32,047 nt of DNA from Pseudomonadota bacterium (GCA_005777235.1 SXND01000216.1:1-32047); one strand, 5' to 3'. Shown: positions 7,524 to 16,155, numbered from the stretch's first letter. Translations and numbers: made by a program. The notes: generated by a model not told the origin, from the letters alone.

Positions 7524-8591
7524 ATGGATATGCATGCTGTATCGAATCTCGCTATCAACTGGAGCGAACAGGGACTGGTGCCGGATGCTGTCATTCGCGC
7601 TGGCATCCGCCGTCTGTGCAAGCAGCGGCTGGCCGACATCCATGCCGGTGATGCGGAAGCCGCGGCGGTGGCATGTGAACACTTCGTGACGCACATGCAC
7701 GCCGCCGCGCTGGCGCCGCTGCCGCACAAGGCGAACGAGCAGCATTACGAAGTGCCGGCGGCGTTCTACGCCGTGGCGCTCGGTGAGCATCGCAAGTACA
7801 GCGCGTGCTTCTGGCCGCAGGGGGTGTCGAATCTCGCTGAGGCCGAGGCCGTGGCGCTCGCTGTCACCTGTGAGCGCGCCGGGATCGTCAATGGCCAGCA
7901 CATTCTCGAACTCGGTTGTGGCTGGGGCTCGCTGACCTTGTGGATGGCCGAACACTATCCGGCGAGCCGCGTTACTGGCGTGTCCAACTCGCGCTCGCAG
8001 CGTGAATACATTCTCGCTGAAGCGGCGCGCCGCGGACTGCACCACGTGGACATCGTCACCTGCGACATGAACGTCTTCGCCACTGACGCGCGCTTCGACC
8101 GCATCGTGTCGGGCGAGATGTTCGCGCACATGTGCAACTGGCGAACGCTGTTCGCGCGCGTCCACGACTGGCTCCAACCGGGCGGGCGTTTTTTCATCCA
8201 CGTGTTCTGTCACCGTTCGACACCATATGCCTTCGTGGACAACGGTCCGTCCGACTGGATGGGGCGGCACTTTTTCTCCGGCGGCATCATGCCGAGCGAC
8301 GACCTGGCGCTGCGCTTCCAGGAACATCTCAAGCTCCTGCGGCGCTGGCGCTGGGACGGCACGCACTACGAAAAAACTGCGAACGCCTGGCTGGCCAATG
8401 TCGATGCGCACCGCGACGCGGTCTTGCCGGTGCTCGCCGCCACGTACGGCGACGATGCCGCCCGGCAGTGGCTGCAACGCTGGCGCATCTTCTTCATGGC
8501 CTGCGCCGAACTGTTCGGCTACCGCCACGGCCAGGAGTGGTGGGTGAGTCATTATCTATTCGAGCGGCCAACGATCGCCCAGTCGGCGTAG
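7524..8591 (+). CDS. Cyclopropane-synthase-like SAM-dependent methyltransferase (355 aa)
   Basis: This belongs to the CFA synthase/mycolic-acid-methyltransferase fold, in the subgroup that lacks the N-terminal lipid-binding region of classical CFA synthase. The SAM-binding motif [10 protein letters not shown], is at about 128-136. The preceding N-E-Q-H-Y-E-V-P segment (71-78) is the shortened equivalent of the CFA synthase H-Y-D-x-G-N motif. It would methylate unsaturated acyl chains of phospholipids or a derived intermediate. An upstream ATG (7470) overlaps the regulator gene; 7524 lies 23 bp after the regulator stop and is preferred, with 7530 as an alternative. Confidence 0.85.
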   Translation: MDMHAVSNLAINWSEQGLVPDAVIRAGIRRLCKQRLADIHAGDAEAAAVACEHFVTHMHAAALAPLPHKANEQHYEVPAAFYAVALGEHRKYSACFWPQGVSNLAEAEAVALAVTCERAGIVNGQHILELGCGWGSLTLWMAEHYPASRVTGVSNSRSQREYILAEAARRGLHHVDIVTCDMNVFATDARFDRIVSGEMFAHMCNWRTLFARVHDWLQPGGRFFIHVFCHRSTPYAFVDNGPSDWMGRHFFSGGIMPSDDLALRFQEHLKLLRRWRWDGTHYEKTANAWLANVDAHRDAVLPVLAATYGDDAARQWLQRWRIFFMACAELFGYRHGQEWWVSHYLFERPTIAQSA

Positions 8592-8623
8592 AACGGGACA
8601 ACACCAGGCCTCTACCCACCAAC

Positions 8624-9154
8624 GTGCTTCTTTTCCAGATCGGCTGGTTCGCCTGCGTCCTCAGCGGCGCGCACGGCCTGCCGTGGGCCGGCACCGGTAT
8701 AGCGCTCGCCATCGTCGCCTGGCATGTGACGCGCGCCGTGCGGCTCAGGCAGGAACTACTGCTGGTGCTAAGCGCCGCCGCGATCGGTGCGCTGTTCGAC
8801 AGCCTGCTGGTGGTGCTCGGCTGGATTGTCTACACATCCGGCACGCTCATGGCGAACACCACGCCGCACTGGATGGTGGCACTGTGGATGTTGTTCGCCA
8901 TGACGCTCAACGTGAGCCTCGCCTGGCTCAAACGTCGCCTGTTCGTCGCTGTATTGTTTGGCGCCGTCGGCGGTCCGCTAGCCTATCTTGGCGGCAGCAA
9001 ACTCGGCGCACTGCATTTCGTGGCGCCAACACCGGCGCTCATCGCGCTGGCTGTCGGCTGGGCGCTCTGCACACCGCTGCTCGTCATGCTCGCGCGGCGC
9101 TTCGACGGTTTCGCGCACCGCGCAGACACCGCGACGGCGGTGGCCCATGTTTGA
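8624..9154 (+). CDS. DUF2878 family membrane protein (176 aa)
   Basis: A small integral membrane protein with about five hydrophobic segments, matching DUF2878 in size and in the A-I-G-A-L-F-D-S-L-L-V segment. The function is unknown; family members are repeatedly found beside CFA-synthase-like genes and B12/light regulators. The frame is open far upstream inside the preceding gene. The first start after that gene's stop is GTG at 8624 (VLLFQIGWFACVL), giving the usual family length. It overlaps the next gene by 8 bp, implying translational coupling. Confidence 0.7.
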   Translation: MLLFQIGWFACVLSGAHGLPWAGTGIALAIVAWHVTRAVRLRQELLLVLSAAAIGALFDSLLVVLGWIVYTSGTLMANTTPHWMVALWMLFAMTLNVSLAWLKRRLFVAVLFGAVGGPLAYLGGSKLGALHFVAPTPALIALAVGWALCTPLLVMLARRFDGFAHRADTATAVAHV

Positions 9155-9938
9155 TCTCGCCGCCTACCTATCGGCCCTGGCCGTCTTACTGCTGGCGGGC
9201 GGCGGTGGCTGGCTGTGCAGCGCCGCAAAACATAACGTCACCATTGTCGATAGCCTGTGGGCGCTGTTCTTCCTGCTGGCCGCGTTGACCTATACGCTGC
9301 TGACAGCGCTGCCCGGCCCGCGCACGATCCTGATTATCGTGCTGGTGACGGTGTGGGCGGCACGCCTGTGCGGCTATCTCACCTGGCGTAACTGGGGCAG
9401 ACCTGAAGATCGTCGTTACCGAGAGATCCGCCGCCGCAACGAACCGGGCTTCACGTGCAAGAGTCTGTATCTGGTGTTTGCCTTGCAAGCCGTGCTGGCC
9501 TGGATCATCGCCGCACCGCTTGCGGCCGGCATTGCCGGACAGACGCCGCTCGCCTGGCTCGACTATGTCGGCATCGCGTTGTGGACCTTCGGTTTGCTGT
9601 TCGAAACCATCGGCGACTGGCAACTGGCGCGCTTCAAGGCACAGCCGGAAACCCAGGACAAGGTCATGGACCGCGGCCTGTGGCGCTATACGCGTCACCC
9701 CAACTATTTTGGCGAGGCCTGCCTGTGGTGGGGCTACTGGCTGATCGCGGTATCCGCTGGTGGCTGGTGGACAGTGTTCGCGCCGCTGCTCATGAGTGTG
9801 TTACTGCGCCAGGTCTCGGGCGTGGCGCTGCTCGAACACGACATCGGCGCACGCCGCCCAGCCTACCGTGACTACATCGCACGCACCAATGCCTTTTTCC
9901 CCGGGCCGTGTCGCGCGGCCGCAAAGGAGCCGCTATGA
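9147..9938 (+). CDS. DUF1295 membrane protein, steroid 5-alpha-reductase-like (263 aa)
   Basis: A polytopic membrane protein of the DUF1295 group, related to steroid 5-alpha reductases and isoprenylcysteine methyltransferases. The C-terminal signature G-L-W-R-Y-T-R-H-P-N-Y-F-G-E is at about 178-191 and R-P-A-Y-R-D-Y follows near the end; this region binds NADPH or SAM in the superfamily. A lipid double-bond reduction or similar modification is plausible but unproven. It starts inside the end of DUF2878 and its TGA overlaps the next ATG as ATGA, so this is a tight operon. Confidence 0.82.
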   Translation: MFDLAAYLSALAVLLLAGGGGWLCSAAKHNVTIVDSLWALFFLLAALTYTLLTALPGPRTILIIVLVTVWAARLCGYLTWRNWGRPEDRRYREIRRRNEPGFTCKSLYLVFALQAVLAWIIAAPLAAGIAGQTPLAWLDYVGIALWTFGLLFETIGDWQLARFKAQPETQDKVMDRGLWRYTRHPNYFGEACLWWGYWLIAVSAGGWWTVFAPLLMSVLLRQVSGVALLEHDIGARRPAYRDYIARTNAFFPGPCRAAAKEPL

Positions 9939-10591
9939 TCCGGCGCTTCGTTCATGCCCACAGCCTGCTCGCGCTCAGCTTGCTGGCGGCACTGCTAGCG
10001 ACGACTGCGGGCGCGTCTACTTCCCCAGGCGAGTGGCGCTTCCGCGTGTTGTTGGACGATACCGAAATCGGTTATCACCACTTCCGCCTGCTCGGGCAGG
10101 GACCGGAGCAGCAACTGGAAAGCGAAGCGCGCTACAACGTGCAGTTTCTGTACATCACGGTCTATCGCTACGCGCACGACAGCCGCGAACGTTGGCAGGG
10201 TAACTGCCTCAGGCAGGTCGACGCCAACACCCAGGACAATGGCAAAGCGCTCGCAGTGCATGGCGCGCAGGACGGCAACCGGTTCGTCGTCAGCGGCGCG
10301 CGCAACCAAGAGGACCTTCCAGCCTGTGTCATGACCTTCGCCTACTGGAACCCGAGCCTGCTCGGCCAGTCGCGCCTGCTCAACGTCCAGACCGGTGAGT
10401 ACCTGAACGTACAGGTGCGTACGCTCGGCGAGGAAAACATCGCCGTGCGCGGCGCCACGCAGCGCGCGCTGCGTTACGCGCTGGAGACGCGCGATTTTCG
10501 CATCGACCTGTGGTATTCACCAGACAAGGAATGGCTGGCGCTCGAATCGCGTACCGACGGCGGACGAAAAATCCGTTACCTGATCCAGTAA
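9935..10591 (+). CDS. DUF6134-like secreted protein (218 aa)
   Basis: The N-terminus has basic residues, a Leu/Ala-rich core and an A-x-A-like cleavage region (MIRRF...TTAGAS), a Sec signal peptide of about 27 residues. The mature part is beta-rich, with an opening G-E-W-R-F-R-V-L-L-D and D-x-x-I-G-Y-H-x-F pattern and a C-terminal S-R-T-D-G-G-R-K-I-R-Y. It is thus periplasmic or exported and resembles DUF6134 (function unknown). AAAGGAG precedes the ATG, which overlaps the DUF1295 stop. A lipid- or envelope-related role is inferred only from the operon. Confidence 0.7.
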   Translation: MIRRFVHAHSLLALSLLAALLATTAGASTSPGEWRFRVLLDDTEIGYHHFRLLGQGPEQQLESEARYNVQFLYITVYRYAHDSRERWQGNCLRQVDANTQDNGKALAVHGAQDGNRFVVSGARNQEDLPACVMTFAYWNPSLLGQSRLLNVQTGEYLNVQVRTLGEENIAVRGATQRALRYALETRDFRIDLWYSPDKEWLALESRTDGGRKIRYLIQ

Positions 10592-10620
10592 ACCGCCCCC
10601 TCAGGAGCAGGAGAAACCCC

Positions 10621-11166
10621 ATGAACACGACAACGGCGTTACTAACCCTCGGCTGTGGAGTCCTAGCTAGTTGCCAGACGGTATCGCGGCCGCCGATCGC
10701 CACCGTGGCCCAGGTCGATCTCGCGCGTTTCATGGGCGACTGGTACGTGATCGCCAACATCCCGACCTTCATCGAGAAGGGCGCGCACAACGCCATCGAG
10801 TCCTACAAGCTGGCGGACGACGGCAGCATCGAGACCACGTTTACGTTTCGTGCCGGAAGTTTCGACGGCGCAGCGAAGCGCTACACCCCGCGCGGCTTCG
10901 TGCTGGACAAAACTTCGAACGCGGTCTGGGGCATGCAATTTCTGTGGCCGTTCAAAACGGATTTCCGCATCGTCTATCTGGCCTCTGACTACTCGCAGAC
11001 CGTCATCGGACGCGAGAAGCGCGACTACGTGTGGATCATGGCGCGCACGTCCAGCATCCCGGACGCCGAGTACGCCGACATCGTCGAGTTCCTCGCGCGT
11101 CAGGATTACGACGTGACCCAGATACAGCAAGTGCCGCAACGCTGGCCCGCACGAGAGGGCAGGTGA
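10621..11166 (+). CDS. blc: Lipocalin family lipoprotein, Blc-like (181 aa)
   Basis: A bacterial lipocalin. The signal peptide ends in a lipobox (L-A-S-C, Cys18), so it is probably lipid-anchored to the outer membrane. The first structurally conserved region G-x-W is present in FMGDWYVIANIP, and the later R-E-K-R-D-Y-V-W-I-M-A-R-T segment matches bacterial Blc. Blc proteins bind fatty acids or lysophospholipids and help maintain membranes under stress, consistent with shuttling the modified lipids made by this operon. Length fits the family. GGAGCAGGAG lies upstream of the ATG. Confidence 0.88.
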   Translation: MNTTTALLTLGCGVLASCQTVSRPPIATVAQVDLARFMGDWYVIANIPTFIEKGAHNAIESYKLADDGSIETTFTFRAGSFDGAAKRYTPRGFVLDKTSNAVWGMQFLWPFKTDFRIVYLASDYSQTVIGREKRDYVWIMARTSSIPDAEYADIVEFLARQDYDVTQIQQVPQRWPAREGR

Positions 11167-11170
11167 AACG

Positions 11171-12133
11171 ATGAACACCAACACGCTCAAAGATGACTCC
11201 GTCATGGCACGCGCCTGGCGCGTTCTCGGAACCTGGTTCGACAACGGCGCCCTTGGGCTGGAAGCCGGTGACACGAAGCGTATCGACTGGCTGCGGGTGC
11301 TGCCGTTCCTCGCCCTGCACCTCGCCTGCCTCGGCGTGTTGTGGGTCGGCTGGAGCTGGACGGCGTTGAGTGTAGCGCTGGCCTTGTACGCGCTGCGCAT
11401 GCTGGCCATCACCGGTTTCTCTCACCGCTATTTTTCGCACAAGGCGTTCCGCACCTCGCGTGCCATGCAGTTCCTGTTCGCACTGCTTGGCGCGAGTGCC
11501 ACACAACGCGGGCCGCTGTGGTGGGCATCGCAGCACCGCTACCATCACGCGCACGCCGACGACGAGCAGGATCCGCACTCGCCGCATCGCCACGGCTTTC
11601 TGTGGAGCCACACCGGCTGGTTCATGGCGCGCGCCAACTTCGCCACGCGCCTGGCGGTGGTGCCGGATCTGGCGAAGTTTCCGGAGTTGCGTTTCCTCGA
11701 CCGCTTCGACACGCTCGTGCCGCTGCTGCTGACGCTCAGCCTGTACGGTGTGGGCGAACTGCTCGCACACCGCGCACCGGCACTCGGCACCAACGGCTGG
11801 CAATTGCTGGTGTGGGGCTTTGCGATCTCGACCGTGGCGCTGTCCCACGCGACCTTCACCGTGAACTCGCTCGCCCATACTTTCGGCTGGCGGTGCTACG
11901 CGACACGCGACCACAGCCGCAACAACCTGTGGCTGGCGCTGCTCACCTTCGGCGAGGGCTGGCACAACCACCACCATCACTTCCCGGGCTCGGCGCGCCA
12001 GGGTTTTTACTGGTGGAAAATCGATCTCACCTATTACTTCCTCACGCTGCTGGCGGCGCTCGGCCTGATCTGGGATCTGCGCCCGCTGCCGGCCGGCATG
12101 CGCGAAGCACGTCGGGAAGCGGGGGCGGCATGA
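11171..12133 (+). CDS. Acyl-CoA/fatty-acid desaturase, stearoyl-CoA 9-desaturase type (320 aa)
   Basis: A membrane di-iron desaturase introducing a cis double bond into fatty acyl chains. All three histidine boxes are present: H85-R-Y-F-S-H90, H122-R-Y-H-H126 and H265-N-H-H-H near W264 (GEGWHNHHHH). Four hydrophobic membrane segments lie between them. Only 4 bp separate it from the lipocalin stop, and the next gene's ATG overlaps its TGA as ATGA. It could supply the unsaturated chains used by the two methyltransferases. Confidence 0.9.
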   Translation: MNTNTLKDDSVMARAWRVLGTWFDNGALGLEAGDTKRIDWLRVLPFLALHLACLGVLWVGWSWTALSVALALYALRMLAITGFSHRYFSHKAFRTSRAMQFLFALLGASATQRGPLWWASQHRYHHAHADDEQDPHSPHRHGFLWSHTGWFMARANFATRLAVVPDLAKFPELRFLDRFDTLVPLLLTLSLYGVGELLAHRAPALGTNGWQLLVWGFAISTVALSHATFTVNSLAHTFGWRCYATRDHSRNNLWLALLTFGEGWHNHHHHFPGSARQGFYWWKIDLTYYFLTLLAALGLIWDLRPLPAGMREARREAGAA

Positions 12134-13308
12134 AAATCGCCATCGTTGGCACCGGCATTGCCGGGAATGTCGCGGCCTACCATCTGCATCGCGAGCACGA
12201 CATCACCGTGTTCGAAGCCGGCGAGCATGCCGGTGGTCACACGCACACGCACGATGTCGAGCAGAACGGCCAATCTTATCGCGTGGACACCGGCTTCATC
12301 GTGTTTAATAATCGGACCTACAAGAATTTTGTCGCGCTGCTCGACGCGCTGGGCGTGGCCTCGCAGAAAAGTGTCATGAGTTTTTCGGTGCGCGTCGAAC
12401 CCAGTGGCATCGAGTACAACGGTACGTCACTCAACACCCTGTTCGCGCAACGCCGCAACCTGTTGCGGCCGTCGTTCCTGTGCATGATCCGCGACATCTT
12501 GCGTTTCAACCGCGCGGCCCCGGCTCTGCTGGACAAGCCGCACGACGACACGACCCTCGGCGACTATCTGGCCGCGCAGCGCTATTCGCATACGTTCATC
12601 GAGCACTACATCATTCCCATGGGCGCCGCCATCTGGTCCACCGACCCGGAGCATATGCCGCGTTTCCCGGCGCGCTACTTTGTGCGCTTTCTGCACAACC
12701 ACGGCATGCTGTCGGTGGACCGGCGCCCGCAATGGCGTGTGGTCCGGGGCGGCTCAGCGTGCTATGTGGACAAACTCACGGCGCCGTTTCGCGAGCGCAT
12801 CCGCCTGCGCACACCGGTCGAATGGATCCGGCGGCTGCCGGGGCAGGTGCTGGTGAAGGCCCGCGGTCTCGATGCCGAGCACTACGACCACGTGTTTCTC
12901 GCCTGCCATAGCGATCAGGCGCTCGCCTTGCTGACGGATGCCTCCCCCCAGGAGCGCGAAGTGCTGGGCGCCATCCCGTATCAGGAGAACGAGGCGGTGC
13001 TGCACACCGACACCCGGCTGTTGCCACGCCGCCAACTCGCGTGGGCGGCATGGAACTACCACGTGCTGCCGCAGGCGCCAGCGCGCGTGGCGCTGACGTA
13101 CAACATGAACATTTTGCAAAACCTCCAATCGCACACGCCGTTCCTGGTCACGCTCAATCGCAGCGCCGCCATCGATCCGGCGAAAGTCATCAAGCGCATC
13201 CGTTATCACCACCCGCTCTACACGCGCGCGGGCGTGGCGGCGCAGGCGCGCCAGGCGGAGATCAACGGAACCCTCAACACCTACTTCTGTGGCGCCTACT
13301 GGCGCTAG
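12130..13308 (+). CDS. NAD(P)/FAD-dependent amine-oxidase-like oxidoreductase, C-terminally truncated by TAG (392 aa)
   Basis: A flavoprotein of the amine-oxidase/phytoene-desaturase-like fold that normally neighbours DUF1365 and CFA synthase genes. The dinucleotide motif GTGIAG (7-12) and FEAG at the second strand bind FAD. The protein stops at TAG 13306-13308 within C-G-A-Y-W-R-stop-G-F-H-E-D-G; homologues read a Tyr there. Translation would continue in frame to 13407, giving 425 aa, the family's usual length. The lost tail carries the last FAD-contact segment, so the truncated product may be inactive. The frame is open upstream to 11341, but only as a shadow of the desaturase. It may act as a methyl-fatty-acid desaturase (inference). 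Confidence 0.82.
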   Translation: MKIAIVGTGIAGNVAAYHLHREHDITVFEAGEHAGGHTHTHDVEQNGQSYRVDTGFIVFNNRTYKNFVALLDALGVASQKSVMSFSVRVEPSGIEYNGTSLNTLFAQRRNLLRPSFLCMIRDILRFNRAAPALLDKPHDDTTLGDYLAAQRYSHTFIEHYIIPMGAAIWSTDPEHMPRFPARYFVRFLHNHGMLSVDRRPQWRVVRGGSACYVDKLTAPFRERIRLRTPVEWIRRLPGQVLVKARGLDAEHYDHVFLACHSDQALALLTDASPQEREVLGAIPYQENEAVLHTDTRLLPRRQLAWAAWNYHVLPQAPARVALTYNMNILQNLQSHTPFLVTLNRSAAIDPAKVIKRIRYHHPLYTRAGVAAQARQAEINGTLNTYFCGAYWR

Positions 13309-13375
13309 GGCTTCCATGAGGATGGCGTCGTGAGCGCACTGAACGCGCTCGAACACTTCAAGGAACGCAACCACT

Positions 13376-14170
13376 ATGCACAGCGCGCTCTACACCGGAC
13401 AGATTAGGCACCGGCGCTTTGCGCCGTGCGGCCACGCCTTCGCATATCAGCTATTCATGGTCTGGCTCGATCTGGCCGAACTGGACACGGTGTTCCGTGG
13501 CCGCTGGTTGTGGTCGGCCACGCGCCCGACGTTCGCCTGGTTGCGGCGTGCCGATTAACTCGGCGACCCGCAGTTGCCCCTCGATCAGGCGGTGCGCGAT
13601 CTGGTGGAGCACGAGACCGGCACCCAGCCGAGCGGGCCGATACGCCTGCTCACCCATCTGCGCACTTTTGGCATCTGCTTCAACCCGGTCAGCTTCTATT
13701 ACTGCTACGACGCCACCGATAGCCGCGTCGAGACCATTGTGGCGGAGATCACCAACACGCCGTGAAAAGAACGGCACGCCTATGTGCTGACCGATCAGTT
13801 GAACGAAGGCCAGAGCATGGCCAAGCGTTACCGTTTCGACAAAGTGTTCCATGTCTCGCCCTTTATTGATATGGCCATTGCCTACGACTGGCGTTTTACC
13901 ACCCCCGGCGCGACACTCGCTGTGCATATGGAAGACCACAAGAATGGCACCAAGCTGTTCGACGCCACATTACAACTCGAACGCCGCGAGATCGGTGCCG
14001 CCACCCTGGCACACGCCTTGCTCGCCTTTCCGCCGATGCCCCTCAAGACGATCTCGGCGATTTACTGGCAGGCGCTACGCCTCTGGCTGAAGCGCGTGCC
14101 GTTTCATACCCATCCGCAGAAACGGCTCCCCTCCGACCCAAGAGGCGCCAGTGCGGAGAAACCACGATGA
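13376..14170 (+). pseudogene. DUF1365 protein broken by two in-frame stops (TAA and TGA)
   Basis: One reading frame from ATG 13376 (after AAGGA) to TGA 14168-14170 matches a DUF1365 protein of about 264 codons: a start M-H-S-A-L-Y-T-G, then F-G-I-C-F-N-P-V-S-F-Y-Y-C-Y, and later K-V-F-H-V-S-P-F. It is interrupted by TAA at 13556-13558 (R-R-A-D-stop-L-G-D-P, where homologues have Tyr) and TGA at 13763-13765 (T-N-T-P-stop-K-E-R-H, where homologues have Trp). No frameshift is present and conserved motifs survive, so the lesions are recent or are sequence errors. DUF1365 is of unknown function but is tightly linked to CFA-like synthases. Its final TGA overlaps the next ATG. Confidence 0.85.
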
Positions 14171-15534
14171 ACTCCACCACGCGCAAGCGCATCGCACCCG
14201 CCGGCACACCCAAGCCGCATTTTCTTGACGGCCTGGCCACGACCGCCGTGCATCGGCGGCTGGCTGGGCTTGCTCACGGACAGATCACGCTGGTGGATGG
14301 GGACAGCCACCGCCGCTATGGGCAGCGCGACACGCTCTGCCGGCTGAGCGTCACCCTGCACGTGCATGACCCGCGCTTTTACAGTGACACGGCGTTCGGC
14401 GGCTCGATCGGCGCTGGCGAAGCCTATATGCAAGGTTACTGGAGCGTGAACGATCTCACCGCCCTGGTACGCATCCTGCTGCTGAATCGCAACGTGCTGG
14501 ACGGCATGGAAGCCGGTCTGGCGCGTCTTACCGTCCCGCTGCAGAAGGCCTTGCACTGGCTGCATCGTAATACCCGCGCCGGCAGCCGGCGCAACATCGC
14601 TGCCCACTACGACCTCGGCAATGATTTTTTTGCGCTGTTCCTCGACGCGACCATGATGTACTCGAGCGCGATATTCACGCAACCGCGTATGACGCTCGAA
14701 GCCGCGCAGCTTGCGCGTCTTGACCGCATCTGCTGCAAACTCGACCTAACGCCGCGCGACCATTTGCTGGAAATCGGCAGCGGCTGGGGCAGCATGGCCA
14801 TGCACGCCGCCCGCCACTACGGGTGTCGCGTGACCACAACCACCATCTCGCAGGAACAATACGCACTGGCCAGCGAGCGCGTGCGTGCCGCTGGCCTTGA
14901 GGAGCGCGTCGGCGTGCTGCTCCAGGAGTATCGCGATCTCGCTGGCCAGTACGACACGCTGGTGTCAATCGAACTGATTGAGGCCGGGGGCCACGCCTTC
15001 TACGACACGTACTTCGGCAAATGCAGCGCCCTGCTGAAAGCCGACGGCCTGATGCTGCTGCAGGCGATCACCATCGCCGACCAGCGCTACGACTCGGCGC
15101 GCAAATCGGTCGACTTCATCCAACGTTACATTTTCCCCGGCAGCTGTATCCCGTCGGTTACCGCCATGAGCGCCAGCATCACGCGTGCCAGCGACCTGAA
15201 GCTGGTGCACCTTGAAGACATCGGCCCGCATTACGCGACCACCCTGCGCGTGTGGCGTGAGAATTTCTTGCGCCACATCGAAGCGGTACGTGCCCTCGGG
15301 TACCCAGAGAGTTTCATCCGCATGTGGGAGTTCTATCTTTGTTACTGCGAGGGCGGATTCGCAGAACGCGCACTTGGCGACGTCCACATGCTGCTGGCCA
15401 AGCCCGGCAACCGTCGCACTCCGCTCGTGCCGACGCTGATCGCATGCATACCACCGCCCGCAGTCTGCGGGGATGGCTACTGGCCTGCAGGTGCGCCTGT
15501 TCCGGCCCATGACCCGAACAGGCGCCAGATGTGA
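14167..15534 (+). CDS. cfa: Cyclopropane-fatty-acyl-phospholipid synthase (455 aa)
   Basis: This SAM-dependent enzyme adds a methylene or methyl group across acyl-chain double bonds of phospholipids. It has a full N-terminal lipid-binding region (about 1-140), then A-H-Y-D-L-G-N-D-F-F (146-155), M-M-Y-S-S-A-I-F (163-170) and SAM motif LEIGSGWGS (201-209). The C-terminal W-R-E-N-F and Y-L-C-Y-C-E-G-G-F segments are present. Relatives end soon after G-N-R-R-x-P-L-V-P-T-L; here about 30 extra, low-complexity residues follow, suggesting a lost stop codon or a junction. It is the last gene of the operon and is coupled by ATGA to the DUF1365 frame. Confidence 0.92.
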   Translation: MNSTTRKRIAPAGTPKPHFLDGLATTAVHRRLAGLAHGQITLVDGDSHRRYGQRDTLCRLSVTLHVHDPRFYSDTAFGGSIGAGEAYMQGYWSVNDLTALVRILLLNRNVLDGMEAGLARLTVPLQKALHWLHRNTRAGSRRNIAAHYDLGNDFFALFLDATMMYSSAIFTQPRMTLEAAQLARLDRICCKLDLTPRDHLLEIGSGWGSMAMHAARHYGCRVTTTTISQEQYALASERVRAAGLEERVGVLLQEYRDLAGQYDTLVSIELIEAGGHAFYDTYFGKCSALLKADGLMLLQAITIADQRYDSARKSVDFIQRYIFPGSCIPSVTAMSASITRASDLKLVHLEDIGPHYATTLRVWRENFLRHIEAVRALGYPESFIRMWEFYLCYCEGGFAERALGDVHMLLAKPGNRRTPLVPTLIACIPPPAVCGDGYWPAGAPVPAHDPNRRQM

Positions 15535-15720
15535 CAGTCCCACGTGTGGATATGCATCGCTATCTCGATAGGTGGCAGGAAAGTACCAAGAGGCTCAATC
15601 GCTTCCAGCGCCGGTGCATCGGCGACGCTACGGCAACCTCCACACAGAGCGCAGACACCGCCATCGCCGTCGTACGTCAGACGGCGGAACCACCGGGGCG
15701 CGGCTGCGAGCGCACCGGCA
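15535..15720. other. Gap with no recognisable gene
   Basis: Short ORFs exist on both strands (for example 15477-15782 minus, with a C-A-L-C-G-G-C cluster), but none resembles a known protein. This is probably debris at the end of the operon. Confidence 0.4.
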
Positions 15721-16060
15721 TCATGCACACCGTGCCCCCCAAAATGCCTCAATGGCCCGCGCCTGGCGAGCGAGCCCTGCATGGAGACGCAGACAAAACA
15801 GGGCGCCCTCCCACTCTACTGGCCCCTGCGCCAGTTGTGTGTCGGCTCTCTCACGTCGCGCACACACCTTGTGAGTGATGGCCGCCAGCTGCTGGCCACA
15901 CGCCACCTCATCCAGGAGTTGCCGCATGAGGCCCGGTCGATGAGGGACAGCTCGACTTCCTCCCGCATGGTGATCCCCAGCGTGTCCAAGACGTCCTTGA
16001 CTAAGAGCAAGGCAGCTGTTTCGCCTACAACAGTCAGCCGTTCACGTAACAGAAGGCTCC
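15721..16060 (-). pseudogene. MazE/AbrB-like antitoxin, frameshifted remnant
   Basis: On the minus strand, E-R-L-T-V-V-G-E-T-A-A-L-L-L followed by K-D-V-L-D-T-L-G-I-T and E-V-E-L-S-L-I-D-R is the swapped-hairpin DNA-binding domain of MazE/AbrB antitoxins. Near 15935 the match jumps frame to Q-L-L-D-E-V-A-C-G-Q-Q-L and then R-R-E-R-A-D-T-Q-L-A-Q-G, the usual C-terminal arm. No toxin gene is adjacent in either frame. The gene is therefore an orphan and broken, unless the frameshift is a sequence error. Confidence 0.55.
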
Positions 16061-16120
16061 CCCTTTCGGGGTTGATTGGATGAGAAGTATGCGAGGAAAC
16101 CAGGGACTGCTGGAAGCCCA

Positions 16121-16155
16121 ATATAGTATTTGTATTATATATTATAGTACTATAT
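16121..16155. repeat. AT-rich inverted repeat
   Basis: ATATAGTA at 16121-16128 is the inverse of TACTATAT at 16148-16155, with a 19-base AT-only spacer apart from one G. A 12-bp perfect palindrome TATAGTACTATA sits at 16143-16154. It is an island of AT in GC-rich DNA, possibly an IS scar or a protein site. Confidence 0.4.

Noticed and set aside
7434..8552. 372-codon minus-strand ORF opposite the first methyltransferase
   Set aside because: GC-rich antisense shadow; the plus-strand protein has clear SAM-binding motifs and operon context.
11341..12129. Upstream 263-codon extension of the FAD oxidoreductase frame
   Set aside because: It is the desaturase read in another frame; flavoprotein homology starts exactly at ATG 12130.
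13306..13765. Alternative genetic code or selenocysteine/pyrrolysine recoding to explain in-frame stops
   Set aside because: TAG, TAA and TGA are all involved, expected residues are ordinary Tyr and Trp, and the other genes in the window use all three as normal stops.
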